In this document: in pieces, positions 1 through 8,894 of the stretch
How the letters are laid out: each line of letters starts with the position of its first letter
Position numbering within the stretch: position 1 is the stretch's first letter
Source: Paenibacillus sp. RC67
GTDB taxonomy: Bacteria > Bacillota > Bacilli > Paenibacillales > NBRC-103111
Length of the DNA: 64,000 bases
NCBI RefSeq assembly: GCF_030020805.1
Contig: NZ_CP125098.1
Coordinates: 2,088,001 to 2,152,000, forward strand
Direction of reading: 5' to 3'
Notes under the pieces: generated by a model
The model's input: only the letters and a program-made list of their open reading frames with translations
Told to the model about the DNA's origin: nothing
Database searches by the model: none
Made by a program: the position numbers and the translations under genes

Positions 1-710
1 TGGCGGAGGGCCACCGGCTTGAAGGTATGTCCGACAGTTTTCTGCTTGGAACAGACCAATTCGGCCGCGACCTTCTTAGCAGGATTATTTATGGAGCCAG
101 GGTTTCCTTGATGGTCGGTATTTCTTCCGTGTTAATCAGCACCATCGTAGGAGCTGTGCTTGGACTTGTCGCCGGATATTTCGGCAGATGGATCGATACC
201 ATTATTATGCGTATTATGGATATATTCTTTGCCTTTCCGGAAATTTTGTTGGCGCTGGCGATCATGGCTGCTTTGGGACCGGGAACGGACAAGACGATTC
301 TGGCCATCGGCATCGTTAATATTCCCGTTTTCACACGTACGGTCAGAGGGGCTGTTTTATCGGTGAAAAATTTGGAATATGTGGAGAGTGCCCGAGCGAT
401 CGGCTCCACGACGTCCAGAATACTGTTCAAGGAAATATTCCCGAACATTACGGCACCGCTGCTAGTTCAATCATCCATTGCGATCTCGGGAGCGATCTTA
501 ACGGAGTCTGCACTCAGCTTCCTCGGTCTCGGTGTGCAGCCCCCGAATCCGTCATGGGGCGCGATGATTGCGGAATCCCGAAAATATATGGAGATCGTAC
601 CAGGTATGATTGTATGGCCGTGCCTCGCGATGACGGTGACTATTATATTATTTAATTTGTTTGGAGATGCGTTAAGAGACTTGCTCGATCCAAGACATCG
701 TTCCAGATAG
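1..710 (+). CDS. Oligopeptide/dipeptide ABC transporter permease, OppC/DppC type (5' end outside window)
   Basis: Inner permease of a peptide-importing ABC transporter in the cytoplasmic membrane. The reading frame is open from base 3, before the first ATG at 27, and the upstream residues (ending RLEG) fit the usual sequence just before the LLGTDQFGRDLLSR block of OppC/DppC proteins, so the gene begins outside the window. Several hydrophobic segments follow, then the EAA-type loop (ESARAIG...LFKEIFPN), the ATPase contact site of this family, and the conserved end SFLGLGVQPPNPSWG. It lies 49 bp before an OppD-like ATPase and belongs to the same operon. The peptide-import role is known for the family; the exact substrate cannot be read from the sequence. 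Confidence 0.9.
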   Translation, partial: AEGHRLEGMSDSFLLGTDQFGRDLLSRIIYGARVSLMVGISSVLISTIVGAVLGLVAGYFGRWIDTIIMRIMDIFFAFPEILLALAIMAALGPGTDKTILAIGIVNIPVFTRTVRGAVLSVKNLEYVESARAIGSTTSRILFKEIFPNITAPLLVQSSIAISGAILTESALSFLGLGVQPPNPSWGAMIAESRKYMEIVPGMIVWPCLAMTVTIILFNLFGDALRDLLDPRHRSR

Positions 711-759
711 GACGCAGGCAGAGAAAACGGGCGCGGAGGCCCTCAAAAGGAGCATATGC

Positions 760-1719
760 ATGGAAGCATTACTGAAAATAGACGACCTGCAAATCAGCTT
801 CGGTAAGCAGGAGAACCAGGTTCGGGTCGTTAATCGCATTAACTTTCAGATCCTTCCCGGCGAAATTGTCGGCATAGTCGGTGAATCCGGCTGCGGTAAA
901 AGTGTGACCAGCATGTCCGTCCTTCGGTTATTAGGGAAGCAGGCAAGGATAGAAGGGAAGATCGTTTTTCAAGGAAAAGATCTCCTGAAGTTATCGGAGA
1001 AAGAAATGAGAGCCATCCGGGGAAATGACATATCGATGATTTTTCAGGAGCCGATGACCTCCCTTAATCCGCTTCAATCGATAGGTTATCAATTAGCGGA
1101 ACCGCTTAAAAAGCACAAGAGATTGTCCGCGTCTGGAGCGAGGAAGCAAAGCATTCAACTGCTGAAGGAAGTCGGAATTCCTCGAGCCGAAGAAATTGTA
1201 GACGAATTCCCGCATCAATTGTCCGGAGGAATGCGGCAAAGAGTGATGATTGCGATGGCTATGGCGTGCAATCCCCGATTAATCATCGCAGATGAGCCGA
1301 CAACGGCTCTTGATGTTACTATACAAGCCCAGATACTGAAATTAATGAAGACGATTAGCGAGAGGCATCAATCCTCTATCTTATTTATTACTCATGATCT
1401 GGGGGTTGTGGCCGAAATATGCGACCGGGTCATCGTTATGTATGCAGGTGAAATTGTGGAGCAAGCCGACGTGAAGACGCTGTTCGAGGCGCCGAAGCAT
1501 CCGTATACGATAGGGCTCATGAATTCCATTCCAGATATGGATTCAAGCCGGGTGCGCCTCCAGCCGATTCCGGGCAATGTTCCTTCCGTGAGGCAGATGC
1601 CTGAAGGATGCCGGTTTGCTCCGCGGTGTGATAAAGCGAGCGATATTTGCAAGAAGGAACCGCCCGCTAAATGGCAAGACAATCACTACAGCAAATGTTG
1701 GCTGCATGCGGAGGTGTAA
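760..1719 (+). CDS. Oligopeptide ABC transporter ATP-binding protein, OppD type
   Basis: First of two ATPases energising the peptide importer encoded just upstream. The 319-residue protein shows Walker A (GESGCGKS, near residue 45), the Q-loop region (MIFQEPMTSLNP), the ABC signature LSGGMRQR, Walker B (LIIADEPTTALD) and the H-loop (ITHDLGVV). The C-terminal oligopeptide extension has the cysteine-bearing end seen in OppD/DppD (GCRFAPRCDKA...C). A good Shine-Dalgarno (AAAAGGAG) precedes the ATG. The next gene starts 2 bp after this stop, so the two ATPases are probably translationally coupled. Confidence 0.93.
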   Translation: MEALLKIDDLQISFGKQENQVRVVNRINFQILPGEIVGIVGESGCGKSVTSMSVLRLLGKQARIEGKIVFQGKDLLKLSEKEMRAIRGNDISMIFQEPMTSLNPLQSIGYQLAEPLKKHKRLSASGARKQSIQLLKEVGIPRAEEIVDEFPHQLSGGMRQRVMIAMAMACNPRLIIADEPTTALDVTIQAQILKLMKTISERHQSSILFITHDLGVVAEICDRVIVMYAGEIVEQADVKTLFEAPKHPYTIGLMNSIPDMDSSRVRLQPIPGNVPSVRQMPEGCRFAPRCDKASDICKKEPPAKWQDNHYSKCWLHAEV

Positions 1720-1721
1720 GG

Positions 1722-2690
1722 ATGGATGCTTTATTGGAAATCAAAGAGCTGTCCAAATATTACAATCGAAAAGCTTTTTTGTCCAAACATAACTCTGTCG
1801 TCAAGGCTGTGGATGGAATCGACCTTACGGTTTATGAAGGGGAAACCCTTAGTATTGTAGGAGAATCCGGCTGCGGCAAGTCGACGATGGGACGCTGCTT
1901 GTTAAGGCTTGTAGAGCCTACCGCAGGACAAATTTGGTTTCAGGGCCGTGACTTGATGGCTTTAAATTCGGTGAAGCTGCGGGAATCCCGCAGAGATATG
2001 CAGCTCATCTTTCAGGATCCGTACGCTTCACTGAATCCACGCAAAACCGTCAAGCAAATTTTGATGGAGCCGTTAATTGTACACAATATCGGGTCGAATC
2101 AGGAGCGCAGGCAAAAAGTCGAGTGGATTATAGAGAAGGTAGGTTTGTCGGTGGAACAGCTCGACCGTTTCCCGCATGAATTTTCCGGAGGACAACGGCA
2201 GCGGATAGGCATTGCGCGCGCGCTTATTTTGCAGCCGAAGCTGATCATTGCGGATGAGCCCGTATCTGCACTTGACGTATCGATTCAAGCCCAGATATTG
2301 AATTTGCTGCAGGATCTTCAAGAGGAATTTAAACTAACCTACATGTTTATTTCACATGACCTCAGCGTAGTGAAACACATATCAGATCGGGTGGCTGTGA
2401 TGTATTTGGGGAAAATTGTGGAGATCGCAGATAAAGAGACGCTTTACAAAAATCCGCAGCATCCGTACACCAAAGCTTTGCTCTCGTCCGTACCCGTCCC
2501 CAATCCGTCAGCGAAGAAGGAACCGATATTGCTGGAAGGCGACCTGCCAAGCGCGTCCAATCCACCACCTGGCTGCGCGTTCCATCCGCGCTGTCCATCC
2601 TGTATGGACATTTGCCGGACCCAAGCTCCTCAAATGGATCAGTTGGACGGAACACATTCCGTTTCTTGCCATCTGTTGGCAAAAAACTAA
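1722..2690 (+). CDS. Oligopeptide ABC transporter ATP-binding protein, OppF type
   Basis: Second ATPase of the importer. It has Walker A GESGCGKS, the Q-loop segment LIFQDPYASLNPR, signature FSGGQRQR, Walker B LIIADEPVSALD and switch histidine ISHDLSVV. The C-terminal FHPRCPSC...C motif is typical of OppF. I chose the ATG at 1722 because a strong ribosome site (GGAGGTG, 1710-1716) ends five bases before it; an in-frame ATG at 1671 lies inside the preceding gene and would add 17 residues unlike the family. It is the last gene of the operon, with a terminator about 165 bp downstream. Confidence 0.93.
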   Translation: MDALLEIKELSKYYNRKAFLSKHNSVVKAVDGIDLTVYEGETLSIVGESGCGKSTMGRCLLRLVEPTAGQIWFQGRDLMALNSVKLRESRRDMQLIFQDPYASLNPRKTVKQILMEPLIVHNIGSNQERRQKVEWIIEKVGLSVEQLDRFPHEFSGGQRQRIGIARALILQPKLIIADEPVSALDVSIQAQILNLLQDLQEEFKLTYMFISHDLSVVKHISDRVAVMYLGKIVEIADKETLYKNPQHPYTKALLSSVPVPNPSAKKEPILLEGDLPSASNPPPGCAFHPRCPSCMDICRTQAPQMDQLDGTHSVSCHLLAKN

Positions 2691-2853
2691 TATGAGCGCG
2701 GGGAATGTAAAGCTTTCTATCAACTCACCCATCCAAGGCGATGAAGAGAGAGTTTCCTTGCTTCAACATAGTCCTCCTTCGTCCTTCTTTAAGGCATTAT
2801 GCGAGAGACGGCAGGGAGTCATGAGCCGTTCCGCATCCATAGACAGACGAACT

Positions 2854-2878
2854 GGTCGCCTAGGTTGCGGCCTTTTTT
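2854..2878 (+). terminator. Rho-independent terminator of the first peptide-transport operon
   Basis: GGTCGC (2854-2859) pairs with GCGGCC (2867-2872), with one G-T wobble, around a 7-base loop. Six T follow. It lies downstream of the OppF stop with no convincing gene between. Confidence 0.7.
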
Positions 2879-2975
2879 CGTTGGCATTGTACTGTTGGCA
2901 TCGTTCCGTTAAACAAGAACTTTCCATGACCTGAAGATTAGACGATGCTGCAATGAGTATTAGGCTCCAAAAAGG

Positions 2976-3182
2976 ATGATGGATATGCGAAAGGAAGTGT
3001 TGTAGTTGCTGCCTGCTGAGGAGCTATTCCAGTTAGATTTGGAAAATTTTGTTCTCAAGATCAGTTATCCTGCAAAACATAATGCTCAAATATTTCTCCA
3101 AGCAAGGGTTGCCGGATGGCGTTATGGTCTTATGATGAACACCTGGCAACCTGTATGTTATGAGACGCTTGGCGATTCTTAA
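2976..3182 (+). pseudogene. Possible remnant of a short gene with an internal stop
   Basis: Starting at ATG 2976 behind AAAAAGG, a frame of 69 codons runs to TAA at 3180 and is interrupted once by TAG at 3003. The part after the stop reads like protein (LLPAEELFQLDLENF...RVAGWRYGLMMNTWQPV) with no other break. I do not recognise a family. It could equally be a chance open frame: the rest of 2700-3240 holds only the terminator and a TTGACA box at 3205. Confidence 0.2.
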
Positions 3183-3240
3183 CGGATTCAGGATAATGTT
3201 TTCATTGACAAAAATTTCATAATATGATTAAGTTCTAACG

Positions 3241-3253
3241 TGGGTCAATTAAT
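3241..3253. promoter_or_regulatory. Copy 1 of a 13-bp motif shared with the second peptide operon
   Basis: TGGGTCAATTAAT lies 29 bp before the oligoendopeptidase start. The same 13 bases occur at 5111-5123 before the second peptide-transport operon. It may be an operator of a common regulator; which one is unknown. Confidence 0.4.
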
Positions 3254-3281
3254 TTTTACAGACCTTTTATGAAGGGATGGC

Positions 3282-4991
3282 ATGACTATAATGACAATAA
3301 AGTTTGAAGAATTTAATTACGCTAGACCAGAGATCGAGCAGATAACCGAGCAAATGGAGCATTTGTTGAAAGCGTTTGCGGAAGCAGATCGCCCAGAGAA
3401 CCAGCTGTCTGTATTGGAGAGCATCCAAGAGCTCCGTAACGAATTCGAATCGATGGCAGCTATTGCCAGAATTCGTCATACGATTAATACTGAGGATTCC
3501 TTTTATAAGCAGGAACAAGAATTTTTCGATCAGAGTACTCCTATCTATCAAGGCCTTGTTTCCCGTTATTACACAGCATTGCTTGAATCTCCTTTCCGTC
3601 CTTTTCTGGAGGAGCAATGGGGTAAGCAGCTGTTTCGAATAGCTGAATTGACGGTGAAGACGTTCTCGCCGGATATCATTGAATACCTGCGTCGTGAGAA
3701 CAAGCTGGCTTCGGAATATGTGAAGCTGACGGCATCGGCCCAAATCAGCTTCGATGGGAAGGAGCTTAATTTGTCGCAGCTGACTCCTTACACGCTATCT
3801 ACCGATAGGGAAATTCGCAAGCGCGCCCAAGACGCCAAATATGCTTTCTTTGCGGAGCATGAAGCACAGCTGGATAACATTTATGATCAACTGGTGAAGG
3901 TAAGAACCGAGATTGCGCACAAGCTGGGCTATGCTAATTTCGTAGAGTTGGGTTACGCACGAATGAAGCGTTCGGATTACGATGCTGCGAAGGTAGCAGT
4001 ATTCAGAGAGCAGGTGCGGACGCATCTGGTACCTCTTGCCTCCCGTATTCGTGAGCAGCAGAAACAAATGCTGAATGTCGATCAGCTAACATATTATGAT
4101 GACAAGTACCGTTTTCCAACGGGCAATCCTGTACCCAAAGGAAATGCGGAATGGATCATCGAGAACGGCAAGCAGATGTACGCCGAGCTGTCTCCAGAGA
4201 CGGACGCCTTCTTCCGGATGATGACGGAACAGGGTCTCATGGATTTGCTCAGCAAACCGGGTAAAGCGGTCGGAGGCTATTGCTCTTATATTAAAACGCA
4301 TCAGGTTCCATTTATTTTTTCGAATTTTAACGGAACGAGCGGAGACATCGATGTATTGACTCATGAAGCAGGACACGCCTTTCAAAAGTATATGAGCCGA
4401 CATCATCAAGTATCGGAGTATTTGCACCCTACGCTGGATGCTTGTGAGATTCACTCTATGAGTATGGAATTTCTGGTATGGCCGTGGATGGAGCTATTCT
4501 TTCAAGAGGATACGCAAAAATATAAGTATGAGCATTTAAGCTCTGCTATCCTGTTCATTCCTTATGGTACTGCTGTAGATGAGTTTCAACATTTCGTGTA
4601 TGAGCATCCGGAAGCGACACCTGCGGAGCGCAAAGCGAAATGGCGTGAGTTGGAACGTGTATACCGCCCAGATCTGGACTTGGAGGAGAATGATTTGTTG
4701 AACCGTGGAGGGTACTGGTTCCAGCAACGTCATATTTTCCGTTCCCCGTTTTATTACATTGACTATACTTTAGCGCAAATTTGCGCGCTGCAATTTTGGG
4801 TAAGGAACCAAGCGGACAGCAAGCAGGCGTGGGGGGATTACTTGCATCTATGTAAAGAAGGCGGAAGCCGGTCTTTCAGCGAGCTGGTAGAGGTGGCAGC
4901 ACTTCGTTCGCCATTTACAGAGGGAACCGTTCAATCCGTCATTGGAGACATTGGGGGTTGGCTGGATCAAGTTGATATTCATTCGTTATAA
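3282..4991 (+). CDS. M3-family oligoendopeptidase (PepF-like)
   Basis: Cytoplasmic zinc metallopeptidase that cuts short peptides, probably those brought in by the flanking Opp transporters. The 569-residue length is usual for the M3 oligoendopeptidases of bacilli. The zinc site is THEAGHAFQ (HExxH) near residue 361, and a downstream glutamate in the segment LDACEIHSMSMEF supplies the third ligand expected for the family. There is no signal peptide. The start at 3282 follows GAAGGGA at 3271. The gene stands alone between two peptide-import operons, which supports a role in peptide utilisation. A weak hairpin (about 5030-5048) follows the stop. Confidence 0.92.
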   Translation: MTIMTIKFEEFNYARPEIEQITEQMEHLLKAFAEADRPENQLSVLESIQELRNEFESMAAIARIRHTINTEDSFYKQEQEFFDQSTPIYQGLVSRYYTALLESPFRPFLEEQWGKQLFRIAELTVKTFSPDIIEYLRRENKLASEYVKLTASAQISFDGKELNLSQLTPYTLSTDREIRKRAQDAKYAFFAEHEAQLDNIYDQLVKVRTEIAHKLGYANFVELGYARMKRSDYDAAKVAVFREQVRTHLVPLASRIREQQKQMLNVDQLTYYDDKYRFPTGNPVPKGNAEWIIENGKQMYAELSPETDAFFRMMTEQGLMDLLSKPGKAVGGYCSYIKTHQVPFIFSNFNGTSGDIDVLTHEAGHAFQKYMSRHHQVSEYLHPTLDACEIHSMSMEFLVWPWMELFFQEDTQKYKYEHLSSAILFIPYGTAVDEFQHFVYEHPEATPAERKAKWRELERVYRPDLDLEENDLLNRGGYWFQQRHIFRSPFYYIDYTLAQICALQFWVRNQADSKQAWGDYLHLCKEGGSRSFSELVEVAALRSPFTEGTVQSVIGDIGGWLDQVDIHSL

Positions 4992-5110
4992 ATTTTTTGG
5001 TAAAAAATGAAAGAGGATATAAAAAAACTAATGATGAGTCATCCATTTTCCTTTTATAATAAGCATTTATAGAAAAATATAAATATTTTATAAAGATTTA
5101 TAATGACAAG

Positions 5111-5123
5111 TGGGTCAATTAAT
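5111..5123. promoter_or_regulatory. Copy 2 of the shared 13-bp motif, before the second peptide operon
   Basis: TGGGTCAATTAAT, identical to 3241-3253. A TATAAT box lies at 5099-5104, so this motif would sit near the transcription start. No good -35 box is visible. Confidence 0.4.
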
Positions 5124-5167
5124 CATAGAATAGAAGACAATGTGGATTATGAAAAATTTACCTTTAT

Positions 5168-6169
5168 ATGAAAAATGATACTGAATTTGAAGTGAGGGTG
5201 ATCCCCCTGTCCGAGGCTATCTTGGAAGTGAAATCTCTTAAGACAGTAATAAAAGACAAGAAACGGGAAGTGACCGTTGTCGATGGCATTGATTTCGAGA
5301 TCGGGAAAAATGAAGTCGTTGCCTTAGTCGGAGAGTCCGGATGCGGTAAAAGCATGACCTCTCTGTCCATTATGCAGCTTCTTCCACGAGTCGGAGAAAT
5401 TGCTGAAGGCGAAGTTCGATTCGGGGGCCGTAATCTAGTCGGCTTGAACAAGCGTGAAATGTCCCAAGTACGGGGAAGACAAATGGCCATGATCTTCCAG
5501 GAACCGATGACCTCGTTGAATCCGGTTCTTACGATCGGAACTCAACTGGTTGAAGCTATTAACAGACATCTCGGGATTTCCAAGGAAGAGGCTATCGCAA
5601 CAGCAGAGGACTGGCTGCGTCGAGTAGGCTTCCCGGAGCCGAGCCGAATTCGTAAGGAATATCCGCACAGGCTGTCCGGAGGTATGCGGCAGCGGGTGAT
5701 GCTCGCCATCGCTATGGCGTGTAAGCCGAATTTGCTAATTGCGGACGAGCCTACAACAGCATTGGATGTCACAATCCAGGCTCAAGTATTGGATTTGATC
5801 CGGCAGCTGCTGCAAGAAAGTGATATGTCCGTGCTTTTCATCACGCATGATCTAGGCGTCGTAGCCGAAATGGCAGACCGCGTTATCGTCATGTATGCGG
5901 GTCAAATTGTAGAGACGGCGGATGTCAGAACGATATTTACGGGGGCGAAGCATCCGTATACGAACGGTCTGCTCCAGTCTACGCCCCGTATGCAGGGAAC
6001 GATCGATAAGCTGGTTCCAATTCCCGGCAATGTGCCGCCTGCGGGCTCCTTTCCGACAGGCTGCAGGTTTGCGGACCGATGTCCGATGGTTAAAGCGGAA
6101 TGCCGTGAGAAGCAGCCAGAGCTTAAAGATCTCGGTGCAGGCCATAAAGTCCGCTGCATACTGGTTTAG
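5168..6169 (+). CDS. Oligopeptide ABC transporter ATP-binding protein, OppD type (second operon)
   Basis: ATPase subunit of a second peptide importer. It carries Walker A GESGCGKS, MIFQEPMTSLNP, signature LSGGMRQR, Walker B LLIADEPTTALD and ITHDLGVV, and ends in the GCRFADRCP...C extension typical of OppD. The start is uncertain. The ATG at 5168 has no ribosome site, whereas GTGAGGG (5192-5198) lies eight bases before an in-frame CTG at 5207 that would give a protein beginning (M)SEAILEVKSLK, a more family-like N-terminus. The gene opens a five-gene operon D-F-A-B-C. Confidence 0.9.
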   Translation: MKNDTEFEVRVIPLSEAILEVKSLKTVIKDKKREVTVVDGIDFEIGKNEVVALVGESGCGKSMTSLSIMQLLPRVGEIAEGEVRFGGRNLVGLNKREMSQVRGRQMAMIFQEPMTSLNPVLTIGTQLVEAINRHLGISKEEAIATAEDWLRRVGFPEPSRIRKEYPHRLSGGMRQRVMLAIAMACKPNLLIADEPTTALDVTIQAQVLDLIRQLLQESDMSVLFITHDLGVVAEMADRVIVMYAGQIVETADVRTIFTGAKHPYTNGLLQSTPRMQGTIDKLVPIPGNVPPAGSFPTGCRFADRCPMVKAECREKQPELKDLGAGHKVRCILV

Positions 6170-6196
6170 CCTATCTTCAAAGGGGGATTACGGAAC

Positions 6197-7153
6197 GTGA
6201 GCGCTCCGCTTTTAGAAATAAAAGGATTAAAGAAATATTTTGGGATCGGCGGAAATTTGAAAAAAGGCGCAGTGAAAGCGGTAGACGGTGTCAGCTTTAC
6301 CGTTCATGAAGGCGAAACCCTGGGTATTGTAGGGGAATCCGGCTGCGGTAAATCGACAGTAGGCAGGCTTGCTTTGCGCTTGATGGATTTGACCGATGGT
6401 GAAATTTTATTCCAAGGAGCATCCATCGGAAAATGGAACCAGCGTCAACTGAAAGCGATCCGAAAAGATATGCAGTGCGTTTTCCAAGATCCTTACGCAT
6501 CGCTGAACCCCAGAATATCGGTAGGGAAGGCAATCGCCGAGCCTTTAGTGGTTCAAGGGGGACTTAGCTGGAAGGAAGCAGCGAAAAGAGCGGAACAACT
6601 GCTTGATATGGTCGGGCTGAGCTCCCAAACCGCCAGATTATATCCGCATGAATTTTCCGGCGGACAGCGTCAGCGTATTGCGATCGCTCGGGCCGTTTCC
6701 TTAAACCCGAAGCTGATTGTGGCGGACGAGCCTGTATCGGCACTCGACGTATCCATTCAGGCGCAAATTGTCAATTTGCTTGAAGAGATGCAAACCAAGA
6801 CCAAGGTGTCGTATTTATTTATTTCTCATAATCTAAGTGTGGTTCGCCACATCTCAGATAGGGTCGCCGTTATGTATTTGGGTCAAATTGTAGAGCTGGC
6901 AAGTCGGGATCAGTTGTTTGGCAATCCGCAGCATCCGTATACCCAAGCCTTATTATCTTCGGTTCCAGAACCGGAAATGGATGCGAAGCGGGAGCGAATT
7001 ATACTAAAAGGCGAGGTGCCGAATGCGGCGAATCCGCCGTCAGGCTGCTCTTTCCATCCTCGCTGTCCTCATGCCACCGAACGATGCAGCATCGAGAAGC
7101 CAGTCTTCAGGGAATTGGAGCCGGGCCATTTTGCCTCGTGCCATCTCATATAA
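6197..7153 (+). CDS. Oligopeptide ABC transporter ATP-binding protein, OppF type (second operon)
   Basis: Partner ATPase of the preceding gene. Motifs are GESGCGKS, VFQDPYASLNPR, FSGGQRQR, LIVADEPVSALD and ISHNLSVV, plus the C-terminal FHPRCPHA...C segment. It starts with GTG at 6197 behind AAAGGGGG. The 27-bp gap to the upstream stop and the 39-bp gap to the binding protein fit a single transcript. Confidence 0.92.
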   Translation: MSAPLLEIKGLKKYFGIGGNLKKGAVKAVDGVSFTVHEGETLGIVGESGCGKSTVGRLALRLMDLTDGEILFQGASIGKWNQRQLKAIRKDMQCVFQDPYASLNPRISVGKAIAEPLVVQGGLSWKEAAKRAEQLLDMVGLSSQTARLYPHEFSGGQRQRIAIARAVSLNPKLIVADEPVSALDVSIQAQIVNLLEEMQTKTKVSYLFISHNLSVVRHISDRVAVMYLGQIVELASRDQLFGNPQHPYTQALLSSVPEPEMDAKRERIILKGEVPNAANPPSGCSFHPRCPHATERCSIEKPVFRELEPGHFASCHLI

Positions 7154-7192
7154 ACCAATCGTATTTTGTTATGAAAAGAAAGGGGTAATCAC

Positions 7193-8851
7193 ATGTTTAA
7201 GAATACATTTGGCAGAGCCGGCAGCCTCGCTCTTGCTACGGTCATGACCGCAACATTATTTTTGTCGGCCTGTTCCTCAGGTGGAGCCGGTACTGCAGCA
7301 ACAGACAAGCCAGCCGATCAGGCGGCATCCGCATCCAAGAAAGAGAAAATCGACGGCGGCGAAATCAATACAGCTTATTTGTCTGAACCGCAAGGCTTCA
7401 TCCGATTCTGGGCTACAACAACGACATCGAGCGAAATGATTGAGATGGTATTCAGTACGCTGTACCGTTTCGATGAGAAGCAAAATATTGTTCCTGATTT
7501 GGCTGTAGGACAGCCTCAATTTTCCGACAACAAGCTGGAAATGACAGTCAAAATCCGCAATGATGCTAAATTTACGGACGGCAAGCCGGTAACGGCCGAT
7601 GATGTTGTATTCACTTATAACATTCCGATTAATCCGGAATACAAGGGACCTCGTAAAGCTCCATTTACCAAGGTGACCAAAGTCGAGAAAGTGGACGATA
7701 CGACCATTAAATTCACATTCAGCGAGCCTAACGCTGGTTATATCGATATGATGATCTATAACATTCTGCCTCAGCACCTGCTGAAGGATGTTGCTATCAA
7801 GGACATGGAGAAATCGACATTCTTCAAACAGCCAGTGGGCTCCGGGGCTTATAAGCTGGAAGAATGGAAGCAAGGACAATACTTGCGCTTCGTACGCAAT
7901 GAGAACTATTACGGCGGCAAGCCGGCCATCGAGAAAGTAACGGCTAAGATTGTTCCGGACGCGAATGCTATGATGGCTCAGCTGCAAACAGGTGAAATCA
8001 ACGTGATCGCTGTTCCTGCCGACAACCTGCAAGCAATTGAGCAATTCGCTAAGACATCCGGCAAGATTAAGCTGCAAAAAGGCATCGGAACAGGCCAATA
8101 CCAGTTCGTAGCTTGGAACCTGACGAATCCGTTATTCCAGGATAAAAAAGTACGTCAAGCCCTAACGATGGCGATTGATCGTCAAGGCATCGTAGATAAT
8201 GTAGCTGAAGGCCAAGGCAAGCTTGTGAACAGCCAAACGTCTCCTTCGTATTGGAATTACACGGACAATGTGCCTAAGTTCCCATATGATGTAGAGAAAG
8301 CGAAGAAGCTGTTGGCTGAAGCGGGCTGGAAGGATAGCGACGGCGACGGAATTTTAGATAAAAACGGTCAGAAGTTCGAATTTGAAATGCAAACGATTCA
8401 AGGAAATAAAGTCCGTGAGAAAGCGGTAACGGTTATTCAGCAGCAGTTGAAAAAAGTTGGCGTTAGCGTACAGCCTCGCGTAGTGGAAGGCTCTGCTTTC
8501 ACGAAAAACTGGTCCGGCAAAAACTTCACGGCACTGTTCCACGGTTGGAGTATCTCCGGAGATCCGAACCCGAAAAGCATCTGGCATTCCACCATGGTAG
8601 AAGGCGGCTCCAACTATGTCTCCTATAACAATCCTGAGGTAGACAAGCTGATCGACGAAGACTTGAGAACATTCGATTTGAACAAGCGTAAAGAGCTTCT
8701 GGGCAAAATTGATTCCTTGATTGCGGAAGATCAGCCTTATACTTTCTTGTACTCCCCTACAGTGACCATGGCATATCCAAGCAATCTGGAGGGCTTCAAT
8801 CCAGCTCGTGATAATTTGAGAGAGATTCAAAAGTGGTACTTCACGAAATAA
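7193..8851 (+). CDS. Peptide-binding lipoprotein, family 5 solute-binding protein (OppA/DppA type)
   Basis: Extracellular lipoprotein that captures peptides and delivers them to the permeases encoded downstream. The N-terminus has a signal peptide with lipobox LSAC, so Cys27 would be lipidated. Typical family 5 stretches follow: NDAKFTDGKPVTADDVVFTY, the region PVGSGAYKLEEW, VRQALTMAIDR and, near the end, FLYSPTV. At 552 residues it has the usual size. The ribosome site AAAGGGG precedes ATG 7193. The position between the ATPases and the permeases is a common order in bacilli. Ligand specificity cannot be inferred. Confidence 0.92.
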   Translation: MFKNTFGRAGSLALATVMTATLFLSACSSGGAGTAATDKPADQAASASKKEKIDGGEINTAYLSEPQGFIRFWATTTTSSEMIEMVFSTLYRFDEKQNIVPDLAVGQPQFSDNKLEMTVKIRNDAKFTDGKPVTADDVVFTYNIPINPEYKGPRKAPFTKVTKVEKVDDTTIKFTFSEPNAGYIDMMIYNILPQHLLKDVAIKDMEKSTFFKQPVGSGAYKLEEWKQGQYLRFVRNENYYGGKPAIEKVTAKIVPDANAMMAQLQTGEINVIAVPADNLQAIEQFAKTSGKIKLQKGIGTGQYQFVAWNLTNPLFQDKKVRQALTMAIDRQGIVDNVAEGQGKLVNSQTSPSYWNYTDNVPKFPYDVEKAKKLLAEAGWKDSDGDGILDKNGQKFEFEMQTIQGNKVREKAVTVIQQQLKKVGVSVQPRVVEGSAFTKNWSGKNFTALFHGWSISGDPNPKSIWHSTMVEGGSNYVSYNNPEVDKLIDEDLRTFDLNKRKELLGKIDSLIAEDQPYTFLYSPTVTMAYPSNLEGFNPARDNLREIQKWYFTK

Positions 8852-8894
8852 TAAGAGCTTCACACTGAATTTATAAAGAAAGAAGTGACAACCG

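Noticed and set aside
2416-2934. 172-codon frame overlapping the end of the first OppF gene
   Set aside because: Mostly inside OppF in another frame and crossing the terminator; no family-like sequence.
7277-8098. Long antisense frame opposite the peptide-binding lipoprotein
   Set aside because: The sense strand encodes a clear family 5 binding protein; the antisense frame has no start signals or motifs.
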